NCBI GenBank assembly: GCA_944325625.1
Contig: CALVAP010000013.1
Span: 62,001 to 126,000 of the forward strand
Direction of reading: 5' to 3'
Length of the DNA stretch: 64,000 nt
From: Candidatus Gastranaerophilales bacterium
GTDB lineage: Bacteria > Cyanobacteriota > Vampirovibrionia > Gastranaerophilales > Gastranaerophilaceae
Shown here: in pieces, positions 16,059 through 26,413 of the stretch
Layout of the letters: every line of letters begins with the position of its first letter
Position numbering within the stretch: the stretch's first letter is position 1
Program-made: the position numbers and the translations under genes
Notes under the pieces: model-generated
What the model was told of the DNA's origin: nothing
The model's database searches: none
What the model saw: the letters and a program-made list of their open reading frames with translations, nothing else

Positions 16059-18434
16059 TCAGTTAGTTTTTTTACCTATTAAGTATGCAAGAGTTTTTTG
16101 AACTGGATTTTTGCTTTCTTTTTGTTTCTTTTCAATTTCAACAAGTTCATCATGAGATTTCCGTCTAATCGGCACACCTACGACAGTACGAGCAAGTGAA
16201 TCACTGGTTGCTGAGGTCAAGAAACAAGTAGCGAATGCACCTAAAAGTGTTCCATTGTATATCTTAGCCATTATGCTGTGAGCGAACGCCATAATATATG
16301 CCGAAGATGCTATTCTTGAGGCTTCTTGTACCGCACGATTTTTAGCTGTTTTAACAGCTTCTTTCTTATCATTATTTGAGTATTGCATTGTAAGGTTGTA
16401 TGAATCTGTTATTAGGAAGATTGTTGATATAGCACGCGCCATGTTAATATTTAACTGTGAAAATGTATTGGCATCATACTCAGCGTGGTTTACGCCATCC
16501 GTTTGGGTCATTATCTCTTTGAGTAATTGCTTTGCTTTGTTCAAGTGTTCTGCTTCTCTTGAGTCAGATTTTATACCAAGAATTTTCATTCTTTTTTCAA
16601 GTGTTAGAATAAGATTCTTTATTCCATTTATTTCGAATTTTTGGTTTGATTGTCGTGACAAGTATTCTTTGTATATTTTAATTTCTTTTTCGTCTGGAAG
16701 TAATGGTGAGGTCTTCCAAACATCGAGCTCTAACCTTTCATTGAGATATTTTCTAAAATCTTCTTTTTGAAGCATTTCAGGTGTTATTTCTTGTTTTTTA
16801 CCCGTTAGGTTTTTTGTTCCTTTAAATAATGATTTGAAAACTCTTTGAATAAAAAATACTGGCGATAGCAGTCCGTTAAAAAATCTTTTTGTAAAGCTAA
16901 TTGTTTCGCCGATCGGGATTTGTTTTATAGAATTATCATTTAATATTTCATTCAGAGATTTATTTTCAATATTAACATCACCTATTTTTTTAATTTTTTG
17001 TAGCGCATTAGATACAATTTCAGAGAACATTTTTCCTTGTTTGGGGTCCAAAACTTTTATATATTCGAGCATTTTTCTCAGGTATTCTCTATCGAACATA
17101 TATGGTGTTTTGCCAAAACCTTTAAATGCAGGTTGCATAAGTTTATGACTAAATTTGTTAAATGTGGTTTTTTCGCCGTTTATGCCTGTAATTGAGTGTT
17201 CAAAGAAATTATTTTCGACAATAACAATTGGTTCAGGCGCCGAAAAATCATACTGCGGTTTACCACGTTTATCACCGGCAATGAGTCTGCCTATGGTAGC
17301 AAGAACTCCGGTGTTATTCTGCATTTTTTCCTCCATTTTATCTAAAGTTTCTTTATTGGAGGGGAAAATCGGCCGTCCAACAAGCATACGACCAATAACT
17401 TCTGCTGCCGCTACAGTTACTCCGGATGCCAACAATGCGTTAAGCATACTTTTATTGATTTGGCTTTCGAAGACGCCTAATAGCATATTTTGAACATAAA
17501 TATTCATACCGATTTTTGCAAACTCTTGTTTTGCACGAGAAGCACCTTGTTCTGAAGAAGCCTCTTCATTTGCAGAATATCTCATTGTTGTATTATAAGC
17601 GTCATTTGATAAAAAGCCTGCATACACAGCACCTGAAACAAAACGGTTACCAAGCATCATGTGTTTTGTCGAATATTGACCTTTTGTCGGGTCAACCGCT
17701 TTGAATCTCAACATATTAATCTTTTCTTGCAATATATCCGAGGGAATAAGGAATTTTTCACCTTGTTTTAAGGGGTCTAATCCTGCATTAAGTCTGTAGA
17801 AATTCTCTTGAATTCTGATATAATTTGAAAGTCCAATGATATTCTTGTAATTTTTTACGATTGCATCGTATTTTTTGCGCTCTTGAATATAGCCATAAAA
17901 TGAAGGTAGTATTTTTTTGCCAATTTTGCTGTCAGCAGCCCATAGCGCTAAATCCTTAAACATCGTAATTGGTGAAATAATAACTTCTATAAAACGTTTT
18001 ATTAATGGTTTTTGAGGAAGCTTTATCAAATTATCTGCGCTTAAATCCTTGGAAATATCCGCAGCGAGTCCGATATATTTACGAAAACTTTCATTATTTT
18101 TAGCTTCATATATAAATTCAGAAATAAATTTTGAATATAAGTTTTTTTGTTCATCACTGATGTTCTCAATAGCTTTGAACATAAATTTGGATAAGTTCGA
18201 AGGAATACTTTCAACTTTAAAACCCTTGAAAGATATGCGTGTAGTGCTATTATCTTGCAAGGGTTTTAATCCGATTTTGTTATAGTTATGGTTATAGTTA
18301 GCCTGATGATGGTTTGCTGAAGGTATTGGCGGTTTCCCCAGAGAATTTGCCCTAAAATGAATGGCTTTTTCCTTCGTATCTCGCCTTCTGTAATTACTCG
18401 TATACAGCATGTGATGGTCGATTTTTTTCAGCAT
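16059..18434 (-). CDS. large lineage-specific protein with internal duplication
   Basis: About 791 residues if it starts at the ATG at 18434; the frame stays open to a TTG at 18557, which lacks a ribosome site. I recognise no family. The N-terminus is polar and carries RISFKGF near residue 70. Two copies of one domain are visible: YNTTMRYSANEE, helices, LVGRPIFPSNKETLDKMEEK (residues about 275-385) and YNLTMQYSNNDKK, helices, VVGVPIRRKSHDELVEIEKK (about 680-790). Each copy has two or three hydrophobic helices, so membrane association is likely. A -10-like TATAAT (minus strand, 18468-18473) lies upstream of the chosen start. Confidence 0.6.
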   Translation of the reverse strand: MLKKIDHHMLYTSNYRRRDTKEKAIHFRANSLGKPPIPSANHHQANYNHNYNKIGLKPLQDNSTTRISFKGFKVESIPSNLSKFMFKAIENISDEQKNLYSKFISEFIYEAKNNESFRKYIGLAADISKDLSADNLIKLPQKPLIKRFIEVIISPITMFKDLALWAADSKIGKKILPSFYGYIQERKKYDAIVKNYKNIIGLSNYIRIQENFYRLNAGLDPLKQGEKFLIPSDILQEKINMLRFKAVDPTKGQYSTKHMMLGNRFVSGAVYAGFLSNDAYNTTMRYSANEEASSEQGASRAKQEFAKIGMNIYVQNMLLGVFESQINKSMLNALLASGVTVAAAEVIGRMLVGRPIFPSNKETLDKMEEKMQNNTGVLATIGRLIAGDKRGKPQYDFSAPEPIVIVENNFFEHSITGINGEKTTFNKFSHKLMQPAFKGFGKTPYMFDREYLRKMLEYIKVLDPKQGKMFSEIVSNALQKIKKIGDVNIENKSLNEILNDNSIKQIPIGETISFTKRFFNGLLSPVFFIQRVFKSLFKGTKNLTGKKQEITPEMLQKEDFRKYLNERLELDVWKTSPLLPDEKEIKIYKEYLSRQSNQKFEINGIKNLILTLEKRMKILGIKSDSREAEHLNKAKQLLKEIMTQTDGVNHAEYDANTFSQLNINMARAISTIFLITDSYNLTMQYSNNDKKEAVKTAKNRAVQEASRIASSAYIMAFAHSIMAKIYNGTLLGAFATCFLTSATSDSLARTVVGVPIRRKSHDELVEIEKKQKESKNPVQKTLAYLIGKKTN

Positions 18435-18668
18435 TCCCAAATTACCTGATGGCTTGGAAGAAATTTCATTATAACTTGAACAAAACCTTATTTTAATAGT
18501 TGTTTGAGTTTTGTAACAAAGAAACTTATTCCTTACCCATGCTTTAAAAATCATCAAGAAATAATTTGTTATTCTTTTTATTAGACTGAAACAATTGTTT
18601 ACACAAGATTTTAGACTGATATAAATTTGTCATATTTGTTTTATAATTGTTAAAAACGCGAGGTAAAT

Positions 18669-20450
18669 ATGCTAAAAAAATTAATATTAGAAGAAGTATC
18701 TAAGTCAATAAATAAGGCAGTTTCAGAGCAAAAACTCGGTGCTATGACACCAATTAACAGCTACAAGTTGGTTACAGAAATACCCAAAAACCTTTCTTTT
18801 GGAGATTTTGCGGTAAATGTTTCATCTCTGGCAAGATATGCAAAACTTCCTGCGCCTCAAATAGCTCAGACAATCAAAAACTACATACAGCTTGATGACG
18901 TAGAAATAAATACTGTCGCAGGTTTTATCAATTTTAAACTTGGAACTTCATACCTCGCTGATATTTTAAGCGATATTATTACAAAACGAGAAAATTACGG
19001 AAAACGTGACAGCAAAAAAGTTAAAATATTATTAGAATACGTGTCTGCAAACCCGACTGGACCTTTTCATATTGGTCATGGACGTTGGGCGGCTATGGGA
19101 AGTGCTCTTGCTAATCTACTAAAATTTGCAGGTTATGACGTTTTTCAAGAGTTCTACGTTAATGATGCAGGTTCTCAGATTGACAATATGGCGCGTTCAA
19201 TCTATATCAGAATACTTCAACTCAATGGTGCGAAAATAGATTTTCCTGATGATGAAGTTGAAATAAAAAAATACTATCCAGGGGAATATCTTATACCTGT
19301 AGCAGAGGCCATTTGCGAAAAATATCCTGATTTTTACAAAAAAAATTCAAAAATATTATCCTATGATGAATTGCCGACGCAAGAACAAACTCTTATAAAA
19401 AATTATGGAAAAAAATATATGCTTGGACTTCAAAAGCAACTTTTGAATAAACTTAATGTCCATTTTGATAACTATTTTAGTGAAACCTCTCTTTATGAGA
19501 ATGACCTTGTATCAAAAACATTAGATAAAATGACAAAAAAAGGTTTGACATATGAGCAAGACGGTGCTCTGTGGTTTAAATCTACGAATTTTGGTGATGA
19601 AAAAGATAGAGTTTTAATAAAAAATGATGGTCATTACACCTATCTTTCTCCGGATATTGCATACCATATAAATAAATTTGAAAGAGGTTTTGATAAACTT
19701 ATAAATATATGGGGGGCTGATCATCACGGATACATTTGCAGAATGAAAGCTGCAATAGAGGGATTAGGGTATAATCCTGACGCTCTAGAAGTTTTATTAG
19801 GACAATTGGTCAACCTTAAAATAGATGGTGAAGCTGTTCGTATGGGTAAACGTAAGAAAATGATTACCTTGGAAGAGCTTGTAGACGAAGTAGGAACTGA
19901 CGCTACAAGATATTGGATGATTTGGCGCGATATTAATACCACTCTTGATTTTGACGTAGAGCTTGCAAAATCAAAGTGTGATGAAAATCCGGTATTCTAC
20001 GTTCAATATGCACATGCAAGGGCCTGTTCGATACTTAGAAATGCTTTTGGTGAAACGATAGATACAACAGAAAATGCAATCAAAGAACCGGCAGTAAATG
20101 ATATGGACAGAATGAGTTTCCGCTCGCTGCTACAAGTTAATCGATTGGAAGCATTTAAACCTATTGTAGATGCAGATGAACAATCATATGAAGCAACAAA
20201 AAGACTGCTTTTAAAACTTGAAGAATTCAAATCGCAGATAGAATCGGCGTCCGAAGCAAATGCTCCTTATATTATATGTAAGTATTTGCAGGAGCTGGCT
20301 GCGCAATTCCATTCATTTTACAATGTTTCAAGGGTTATTTCGGATGACAAAAAGCTTACGATAGCTCGTCTGGCAGTTGTCACCGCATTCAAAACAGTTC
20401 TTGCTTCAGGTCTGAAAATACTTGGTATAACACCCGTTGAAAAAATGTAA
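18669..20450 (+). CDS. argS: arginyl-tRNA synthetase
   Basis: 593-residue class-I synthetase that charges tRNA-Arg with arginine. The additional N-terminal domain typical of ArgRS occupies residues 1-110. The HIGH signature is FHIGHGRWAAMGSAL in the context SANPTGP, which is specific to ArgRS. The KMSKS site is replaced by the usual ArgRS variant RMGKRKKM. DALR anticodon-binding domain at the C-terminus (FYNVSRVI). The ATG has GAGG seven bases upstream. It is divergent from the large gene on its left and convergent with the next one. Confidence 0.97.
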   Translation: MLKKLILEEVSKSINKAVSEQKLGAMTPINSYKLVTEIPKNLSFGDFAVNVSSLARYAKLPAPQIAQTIKNYIQLDDVEINTVAGFINFKLGTSYLADILSDIITKRENYGKRDSKKVKILLEYVSANPTGPFHIGHGRWAAMGSALANLLKFAGYDVFQEFYVNDAGSQIDNMARSIYIRILQLNGAKIDFPDDEVEIKKYYPGEYLIPVAEAICEKYPDFYKKNSKILSYDELPTQEQTLIKNYGKKYMLGLQKQLLNKLNVHFDNYFSETSLYENDLVSKTLDKMTKKGLTYEQDGALWFKSTNFGDEKDRVLIKNDGHYTYLSPDIAYHINKFERGFDKLINIWGADHHGYICRMKAAIEGLGYNPDALEVLLGQLVNLKIDGEAVRMGKRKKMITLEELVDEVGTDATRYWMIWRDINTTLDFDVELAKSKCDENPVFYVQYAHARACSILRNAFGETIDTTENAIKEPAVNDMDRMSFRSLLQVNRLEAFKPIVDADEQSYEATKRLLLKLEEFKSQIESASEANAPYIICKYLQELAAQFHSFYNVSRVISDDKKLTIARLAVVTAFKTVLASGLKILGITPVEKM

Positions 20451-20474
20451 TTAAAATCTATGAAAGGTACTCAG

Positions 20475-20873
20475 CTAATCTTCTGATGCCTTGGTTATCA
20501 TTTTTCTAAGTTTTTGATAATGTTTACTGCCCAAAAGGCTTGGCAATAATTTTAAAAGCTCGGAAGCGGCTGATTTGCCTTCATCACTATCTGTAACCGG
20601 AACAGGTCTTGTATACCTTAAAATGCTCTCTGTTTCAACATCACTTAGGGGGGTATATTTTCTTTTTTTGCTATAACCTAAACGCAATCCATCTTCGCAA
20701 CCAACAAGATACAAGACATCATCTTTGGGCAGTAAATTTGCGACTTTTCTTAAGTACGGACGTACCAAATCGCACTCATTATAGGTGCTAAGCGTTGAAT
20801 GTGCATATACGTCCTCTCTGTAATTTCCCCTAAAAGTATTTTTAGGTGTTGCATTGACTTGTAAAATCTTCAT
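20475..20873 (-). CDS. hypothetical protein with N-terminal TFRG motif
   Basis: 132 residues starting at the ATG at 20873 (MKILQVNATPKNTFRG), which has GAGG upstream; the longer open frame runs into the neighbouring oxidoreductase and is not likely used. It has no signal peptide, membrane helix or known domain. The middle part has a conserved look (YLVGCEDGLRLGY, then VETESILRYTRPVPV) and the end is helical and charged. The short FRG motif after a polar N-terminus recurs in other proteins here. Function unknown. Confidence 0.65.
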   Translation of the reverse strand: MKILQVNATPKNTFRGNYREDVYAHSTLSTYNECDLVRPYLRKVANLLPKDDVLYLVGCEDGLRLGYSKKRKYTPLSDVETESILRYTRPVPVTDSDEGKSAASELLKLLPSLLGSKHYQKLRKMITKASED

Positions 20874-20929
20874 ATGAACCTCAAATAACAATAAAATTGT
20901 AATATAAATAAATTGCATACACAAATCTT

Positions 20930-22291
20930 TTACAAAGAATGAAGATACTTTGCTAAACCTTCGCCCATAGAAAAGCAAGTTGGTTGAATACGAGCAGCAG
21001 CCTGAGCATAAAAATCTGCCCCCAGACATCGACCGATAACAAATAAATTACTAAATCCTTCAACAATCAAACTTTCTAGCGGTATTTCATATGTCTTTTG
21101 AACATAATCAAGAGTATAATCATCTTTTTTGACTGAATGCACATCTATCGGATAATTCGAGTATGCAACCGGATTCTCAAAAGTTCTGGCTTCGTATATG
21201 TCTTCTTTAGTAAGTGTATATAAGCATTTAACCCGTCTTGACTCTCTAATTCCAAACTCATCTGCAATTTTATAAATTTGAGCATTTTTGAACCCGACAA
21301 AATACTTTTGGCAGAAGGTTTTGAGTCTATTTATTGTTTCTTGTGCTTCTGCTCTTAAAATATTGAAATCGTTTGGTTGCATATCGCTCCAATCCTTATC
21401 TGACAATATTCTTGGGCAATTGAATGCAATTTTATCCTTTTCTCCTGCAATTGAAAATATCTGAAAATAAGCTCTATCACTATCTTTGAGAACATTTTCA
21501 TTAACTGCTTTATCAAAGATTGGCTTCAATGCCCAATTTTGCGAACTGTCCCAAGTACAAGCAGTAGAAAGATGTATGTCCCCATCTATCTCGCAGGCAG
21601 TTGTTACATTTCTATCAGCATCCAGCGTTGTAAGCCAGTCTGCAAAAGCCTTTTTGTCTATACCACTCATAATAAACCGTAATGACATTGCTTGCGATTT
21701 TTCAAATGGTAAGAATTTTGCACCTGAAATTTCTGACAAATTTGCATCTCCTGTTGCATCAACAAAAAATTTTGCAAAAATTTTATTAGTTTTTTTTATT
21801 TGTGCATTATCGATATATTCCTGTTCGATACAATCATGGCTGTTTATGTTATGATTATATATCTCGTCGTAACATATGGATAATATTTCTCTATTCTCGC
21901 AAATATTATTATTGATATGTATCGTATCGGTATATATGTTGGAGGATATGCATAGACCCTCCTGTACAATCTCACATCCAGCATCATGCAGTAGGTCATA
22001 TAGAATATTATTTAATAATAGCGGATTAAACCAGCCTTTGTTTCCATCACAGTATGTAATTTGGGCATTCTTAGCATGTGCTGCTTTGCATAACTCATCA
22101 AAAAAGGTAGTATTGAAATTTTTATGTTCAGTTTTCATTGAAGGGATTACCAACTGTGAGGTAATAGCCCCGCCGAGATAGGGTTTCTTTTCTATAAGAA
22201 TTGTTTTTAGACCGAGTTTAGCACAAGACCACGCACAAGCGCATCCCGCAGTGCCACCACCAACTATTGCTACATCATATTTTTTTTGCAT
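20930..22291 (-). CDS. FAD-dependent oxidoreductase
   Basis: 453-residue flavoprotein of the FAD_oxidored type. The Rossmann start is [17 protein letters not shown] with the acidic end LIEKK; the second FAD motif is FFVDATGDANLSEISGA; the C-terminal nucleotide contact is NLFVIGRCLGADFYAQAAAR followed by IQPTCFSMGEGLAKYL. Family members oxidise small organic substrates or act in cofactor modification. The start codon lies within the end of the MnmD-like gene (17-base overlap), which makes an operon with a tRNA-modifying enzyme and raises, without proving, a link to RNA modification. Substrate unknown. Confidence 0.82.
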   Translation of the reverse strand: MQKKYDVAIVGGGTAGCACAWSCAKLGLKTILIEKKPYLGGAITSQLVIPSMKTEHKNFNTTFFDELCKAAHAKNAQITYCDGNKGWFNPLLLNNILYDLLHDAGCEIVQEGLCISSNIYTDTIHINNNICENREILSICYDEIYNHNINSHDCIEQEYIDNAQIKKTNKIFAKFFVDATGDANLSEISGAKFLPFEKSQAMSLRFIMSGIDKKAFADWLTTLDADRNVTTACEIDGDIHLSTACTWDSSQNWALKPIFDKAVNENVLKDSDRAYFQIFSIAGEKDKIAFNCPRILSDKDWSDMQPNDFNILRAEAQETINRLKTFCQKYFVGFKNAQIYKIADEFGIRESRRVKCLYTLTKEDIYEARTFENPVAYSNYPIDVHSVKKDDYTLDYVQKTYEIPLESLIVEGFSNLFVIGRCLGADFYAQAAARIQPTCFSMGEGLAKYLHSL

Positions 22292-23315
22292 AATCTTTCT
22301 TGTACCTGCTAGATGTTATTCTGTCTGAGTTTCGAACTTCATCATCACGACGAGCCGTCAGATTGGCTTCTGTTGCGTTTAAATTTTCGTCACGATAAAA
22401 TATACCTGCTCGAGTTTTTATTAGCCCTAAATCGAATTCTGAGAGCTCATTTTTTATAAGATTTTTTTTCTTAGCTGCTATTGTTCCGATAACTTTTTTA
22501 TTTGCATCGAATGAGGTTCCGACAAAAAAACCAGCTTCAAGCATGGCGCCTCTTACTGCTGCTGAAGATGAATATGTTACCAAAACCCCATCTTCATCTA
22601 ATAATTTGTATAACTCTTTAAAAAACTCATATGACCAGAGGGTAGGAAGTTTTTTGGGGGTAAATGCATCCAAAAAGATAAAGTTATATTTACTCTGAAG
22701 CTTCAAAATACTTTGTCTGGCATCGTCAAAATGGAACGTAACAGTAGTTTTATTTAATTTAGGGGTTTTTAATCCCATTTTCGTTCTAAACGGAATGTAA
22801 TTATAATATATATTATGTTGAAACCTACAAAGTGCCGAGTAAAATTTTCTAATCAGAGGACACAGCAGAGTTAAATTTGCCCAATTAATATGCAATATGC
22901 CTCTTGTTTTATAAAAATATGCAAGTATATTCCAGAATGACATTTGTGAATGGTAATTTGTGTTACAAATTAAAAATTTGTTAATTACATTATCAATCTT
23001 TTGATGTGTGATGAATGGTGAAATATTAACAAGTGATTTGTCATATTCAAGCGCATCAATTTTTGTATCCAGAACTTTATTTAGTTTTAAAATTTCATCT
23101 AGAGCAACCTTTGTATTGTAACCTATTCCATAGCAAATATCTAAAATGCGTATTTTGTCATGTTCTTTTATGTAAGATAAAAACCCGCTTGCTTTTAAGA
23201 ACTTTTCGTAGCTCTCGCTATAAGCACCGTATGTCGAATGATAAATATCTCCAACAACTTCGTTATACAAACCAACACTAGAGTCGTTTGTTACGCAAAA
23301 AATGACCTCTCCCAT
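22275..23315 (-). CDS. mnmD: tRNA mnm5s2U methyltransferase-like protein (MnmD/MnmC N-domain)
   Basis: 346 residues matching the methyltransferase half of MnmC, which methylates the wobble uridine side chain of certain tRNAs with S-adenosylmethionine. Visible: [18 protein letters not shown] near the N-terminus, [11 protein letters not shown] (SAM-binding loop), [17 protein letters not shown] (the DAF-P motif) and [15 protein letters not shown]. The FAD oxidase half of MnmC is not attached, as in the stand-alone MnmD enzymes. About 60 residues are inserted in the middle (around 120-175). AAGG stands upstream of the ATG. It overlaps the downstream FAD oxidoreductase, a suggestive but unproven substitute for MnmC's second half. 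Confidence 0.8.
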   Translation of the reverse strand: MGEVIFCVTNDSSVGLYNEVVGDIYHSTYGAYSESYEKFLKASGFLSYIKEHDKIRILDICYGIGYNTKVALDEILKLNKVLDTKIDALEYDKSLVNISPFITHQKIDNVINKFLICNTNYHSQMSFWNILAYFYKTRGILHINWANLTLLCPLIRKFYSALCRFQHNIYYNYIPFRTKMGLKTPKLNKTTVTFHFDDARQSILKLQSKYNFIFLDAFTPKKLPTLWSYEFFKELYKLLDEDGVLVTYSSSAAVRGAMLEAGFFVGTSFDANKKVIGTIAAKKKNLIKNELSEFDLGLIKTRAGIFYRDENLNATEANLTARRDDEVRNSDRITSSRYKKDYAKKI

Positions 23316-23397
23316 AGCAATTGCCTTATTTGTGTGTTTATGTTTTAATTATATCATAAATGGGGAATCTGAAAACAAACCAGTGGGAGATATATTG

Positions 23398-24961
<1,564 letters not shown>

Positions 24962-25048
24962 ATTTTATGTTTCTCAACTGACAAAAATTTTTTTGTTTGA
25001 ATTTTAAGTAAGTGTATATCACACAATATTAAAAAAGAAATTATTAAA

Positions 25049-26413
25049 ATGCAGATACAGTTTTTGCCAACACAGTCTTTGTATAAATATAAGCCAGAAT
25101 ATAAGAATTCTACAAGACCTCAATTTGGGCAGCTAAACAAAGATATATTTGTTTATTCTTCAAGCTCAGCTGAAAATGAAACAATATCAGATAATAAACT
25201 TATATCGCTTTTAAATATAGGAAAAAAAGAAAAGCTTAATTTTTCTCAAGCAACTCTTGATACGATTAGACAGAGCGTTCTAAGTGAAAAAAGCGATGAA
25301 AGGCAAAATCTCAATCTTGCTGCACTGGGACATCGCGTTGGTGTAGCAGCTATTCGTAAATATTTATTATTTGCCTTGCCGGATGGAACATCATTTTACC
25401 ACTCTTTGCATGCAAAAAGCATGATTCCATTGTTACACGGCAGTATTTTTTCTGACAATAGTGAAGCACAAGCAAATAACAAAACTTCAAATACTCATCT
25501 TACCGATAAAGAAAAACTTCAAAAATACTTTTTTAGAGTACTGGGAAGCATATATTTGAACGAACCTGAAGGCACGGTTTATAAATATCTTGAACAACAC
25601 ATTGATGACACCATGAAAAACGATGATGTTGATAAAATGAATAGAATGCTTAATTGGTATTATTTTCATGCTTTGAGAGGAAGAAAACATTATACCTACG
25701 AGGTTAGAAGAGTTTCAAGTAAAAAATTTATAGCAACTGACTATATTGATGGGGAAAAAATCAATGAAGTTACAGCAAAAACACAAAATGGTGCAGCTAA
25801 GAAACTTTTGATAACGCATTTACAGCAAATCGGCTTACATCACTCTCAAATGAGGATACACAACGATAAAGTTCCCACAAGAAAATACGTAGGAAGTCAA
25901 CCAGCAAAAGATAAAGTAGAATACGTACTCTCAAGAACCGGTTTCCTTAAGCCAGAAGATAAACTTGATAAGTACAATGACGCAGAAAAAATCTATTACA
26001 TTCTTCATTCACTAAAACTTCATGGAAATAAGAATCTGTTTTTCAATTTCGATGCCCTTGAACACTATGGGGATGGAGTAATAAATCTTTTAGTTACAAA
26101 ATTTCTATGTGAAAAAACTCTTCCAAAGGAAAAATTTAAGTACTACTTTTCATTAATGACGGGAAACAAATCCTTGCCAAGATACACGTTGACACTTGGA
26201 TTACAGAATTACGTAGATAAGGGTGATTGCTATTTTGAGATGGATATAAAGCGACTTGCAGACTTATTTGAGGCGTACGTCGGTGCATTACATTTATCAT
26301 TTTCTGAAGAAAGAGTTTACAACTATTTGAAGCCGCTTTTTGAACTTATGCTAAAAGATATTCAAAAACATGACATGTACCCTTCGCGAAATGAAAGCAA
26401 TAAATTTGACTAA
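25049..26413 (+). CDS. tandem RNase III-like protein (degenerate RIII, dsRBD-like, intact RIII)
   Basis: 454 residues. The C-terminal part fits an RNase III domain: ALEHYGDGVINLLV has Glu338 and Asp342 where the LEFLGD box places its metal ligands, TGNKSLPRY matches the NNKTLAR segment, and KRLADLFEAYVGALHL supplies Asp405 and Glu408. Residues 215-261 (YTYEVRRV, GEKINEV, AAKKLLITHL) look like a dsRNA-binding domain. Residues 85-190 look like a second RNase III domain with lost catalytic residues (LAALGHRVGVA, FFRVLGSIYLN). The polar N-terminus has PQFGQ. Typical bacterial RNase III is about 230 residues with the dsRBD at the end. No good SD precedes the ATG. Cleavage of double-stranded RNA is inferred. 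Confidence 0.65.
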   Translation: MQIQFLPTQSLYKYKPEYKNSTRPQFGQLNKDIFVYSSSSAENETISDNKLISLLNIGKKEKLNFSQATLDTIRQSVLSEKSDERQNLNLAALGHRVGVAAIRKYLLFALPDGTSFYHSLHAKSMIPLLHGSIFSDNSEAQANNKTSNTHLTDKEKLQKYFFRVLGSIYLNEPEGTVYKYLEQHIDDTMKNDDVDKMNRMLNWYYFHALRGRKHYTYEVRRVSSKKFIATDYIDGEKINEVTAKTQNGAAKKLLITHLQQIGLHHSQMRIHNDKVPTRKYVGSQPAKDKVEYVLSRTGFLKPEDKLDKYNDAEKIYYILHSLKLHGNKNLFFNFDALEHYGDGVINLLVTKFLCEKTLPKEKFKYYFSLMTGNKSLPRYTLTLGLQNYVDKGDCYFEMDIKRLADLFEAYVGALHLSFSEERVYNYLKPLFELMLKDIQKHDMYPSRNESNKFD

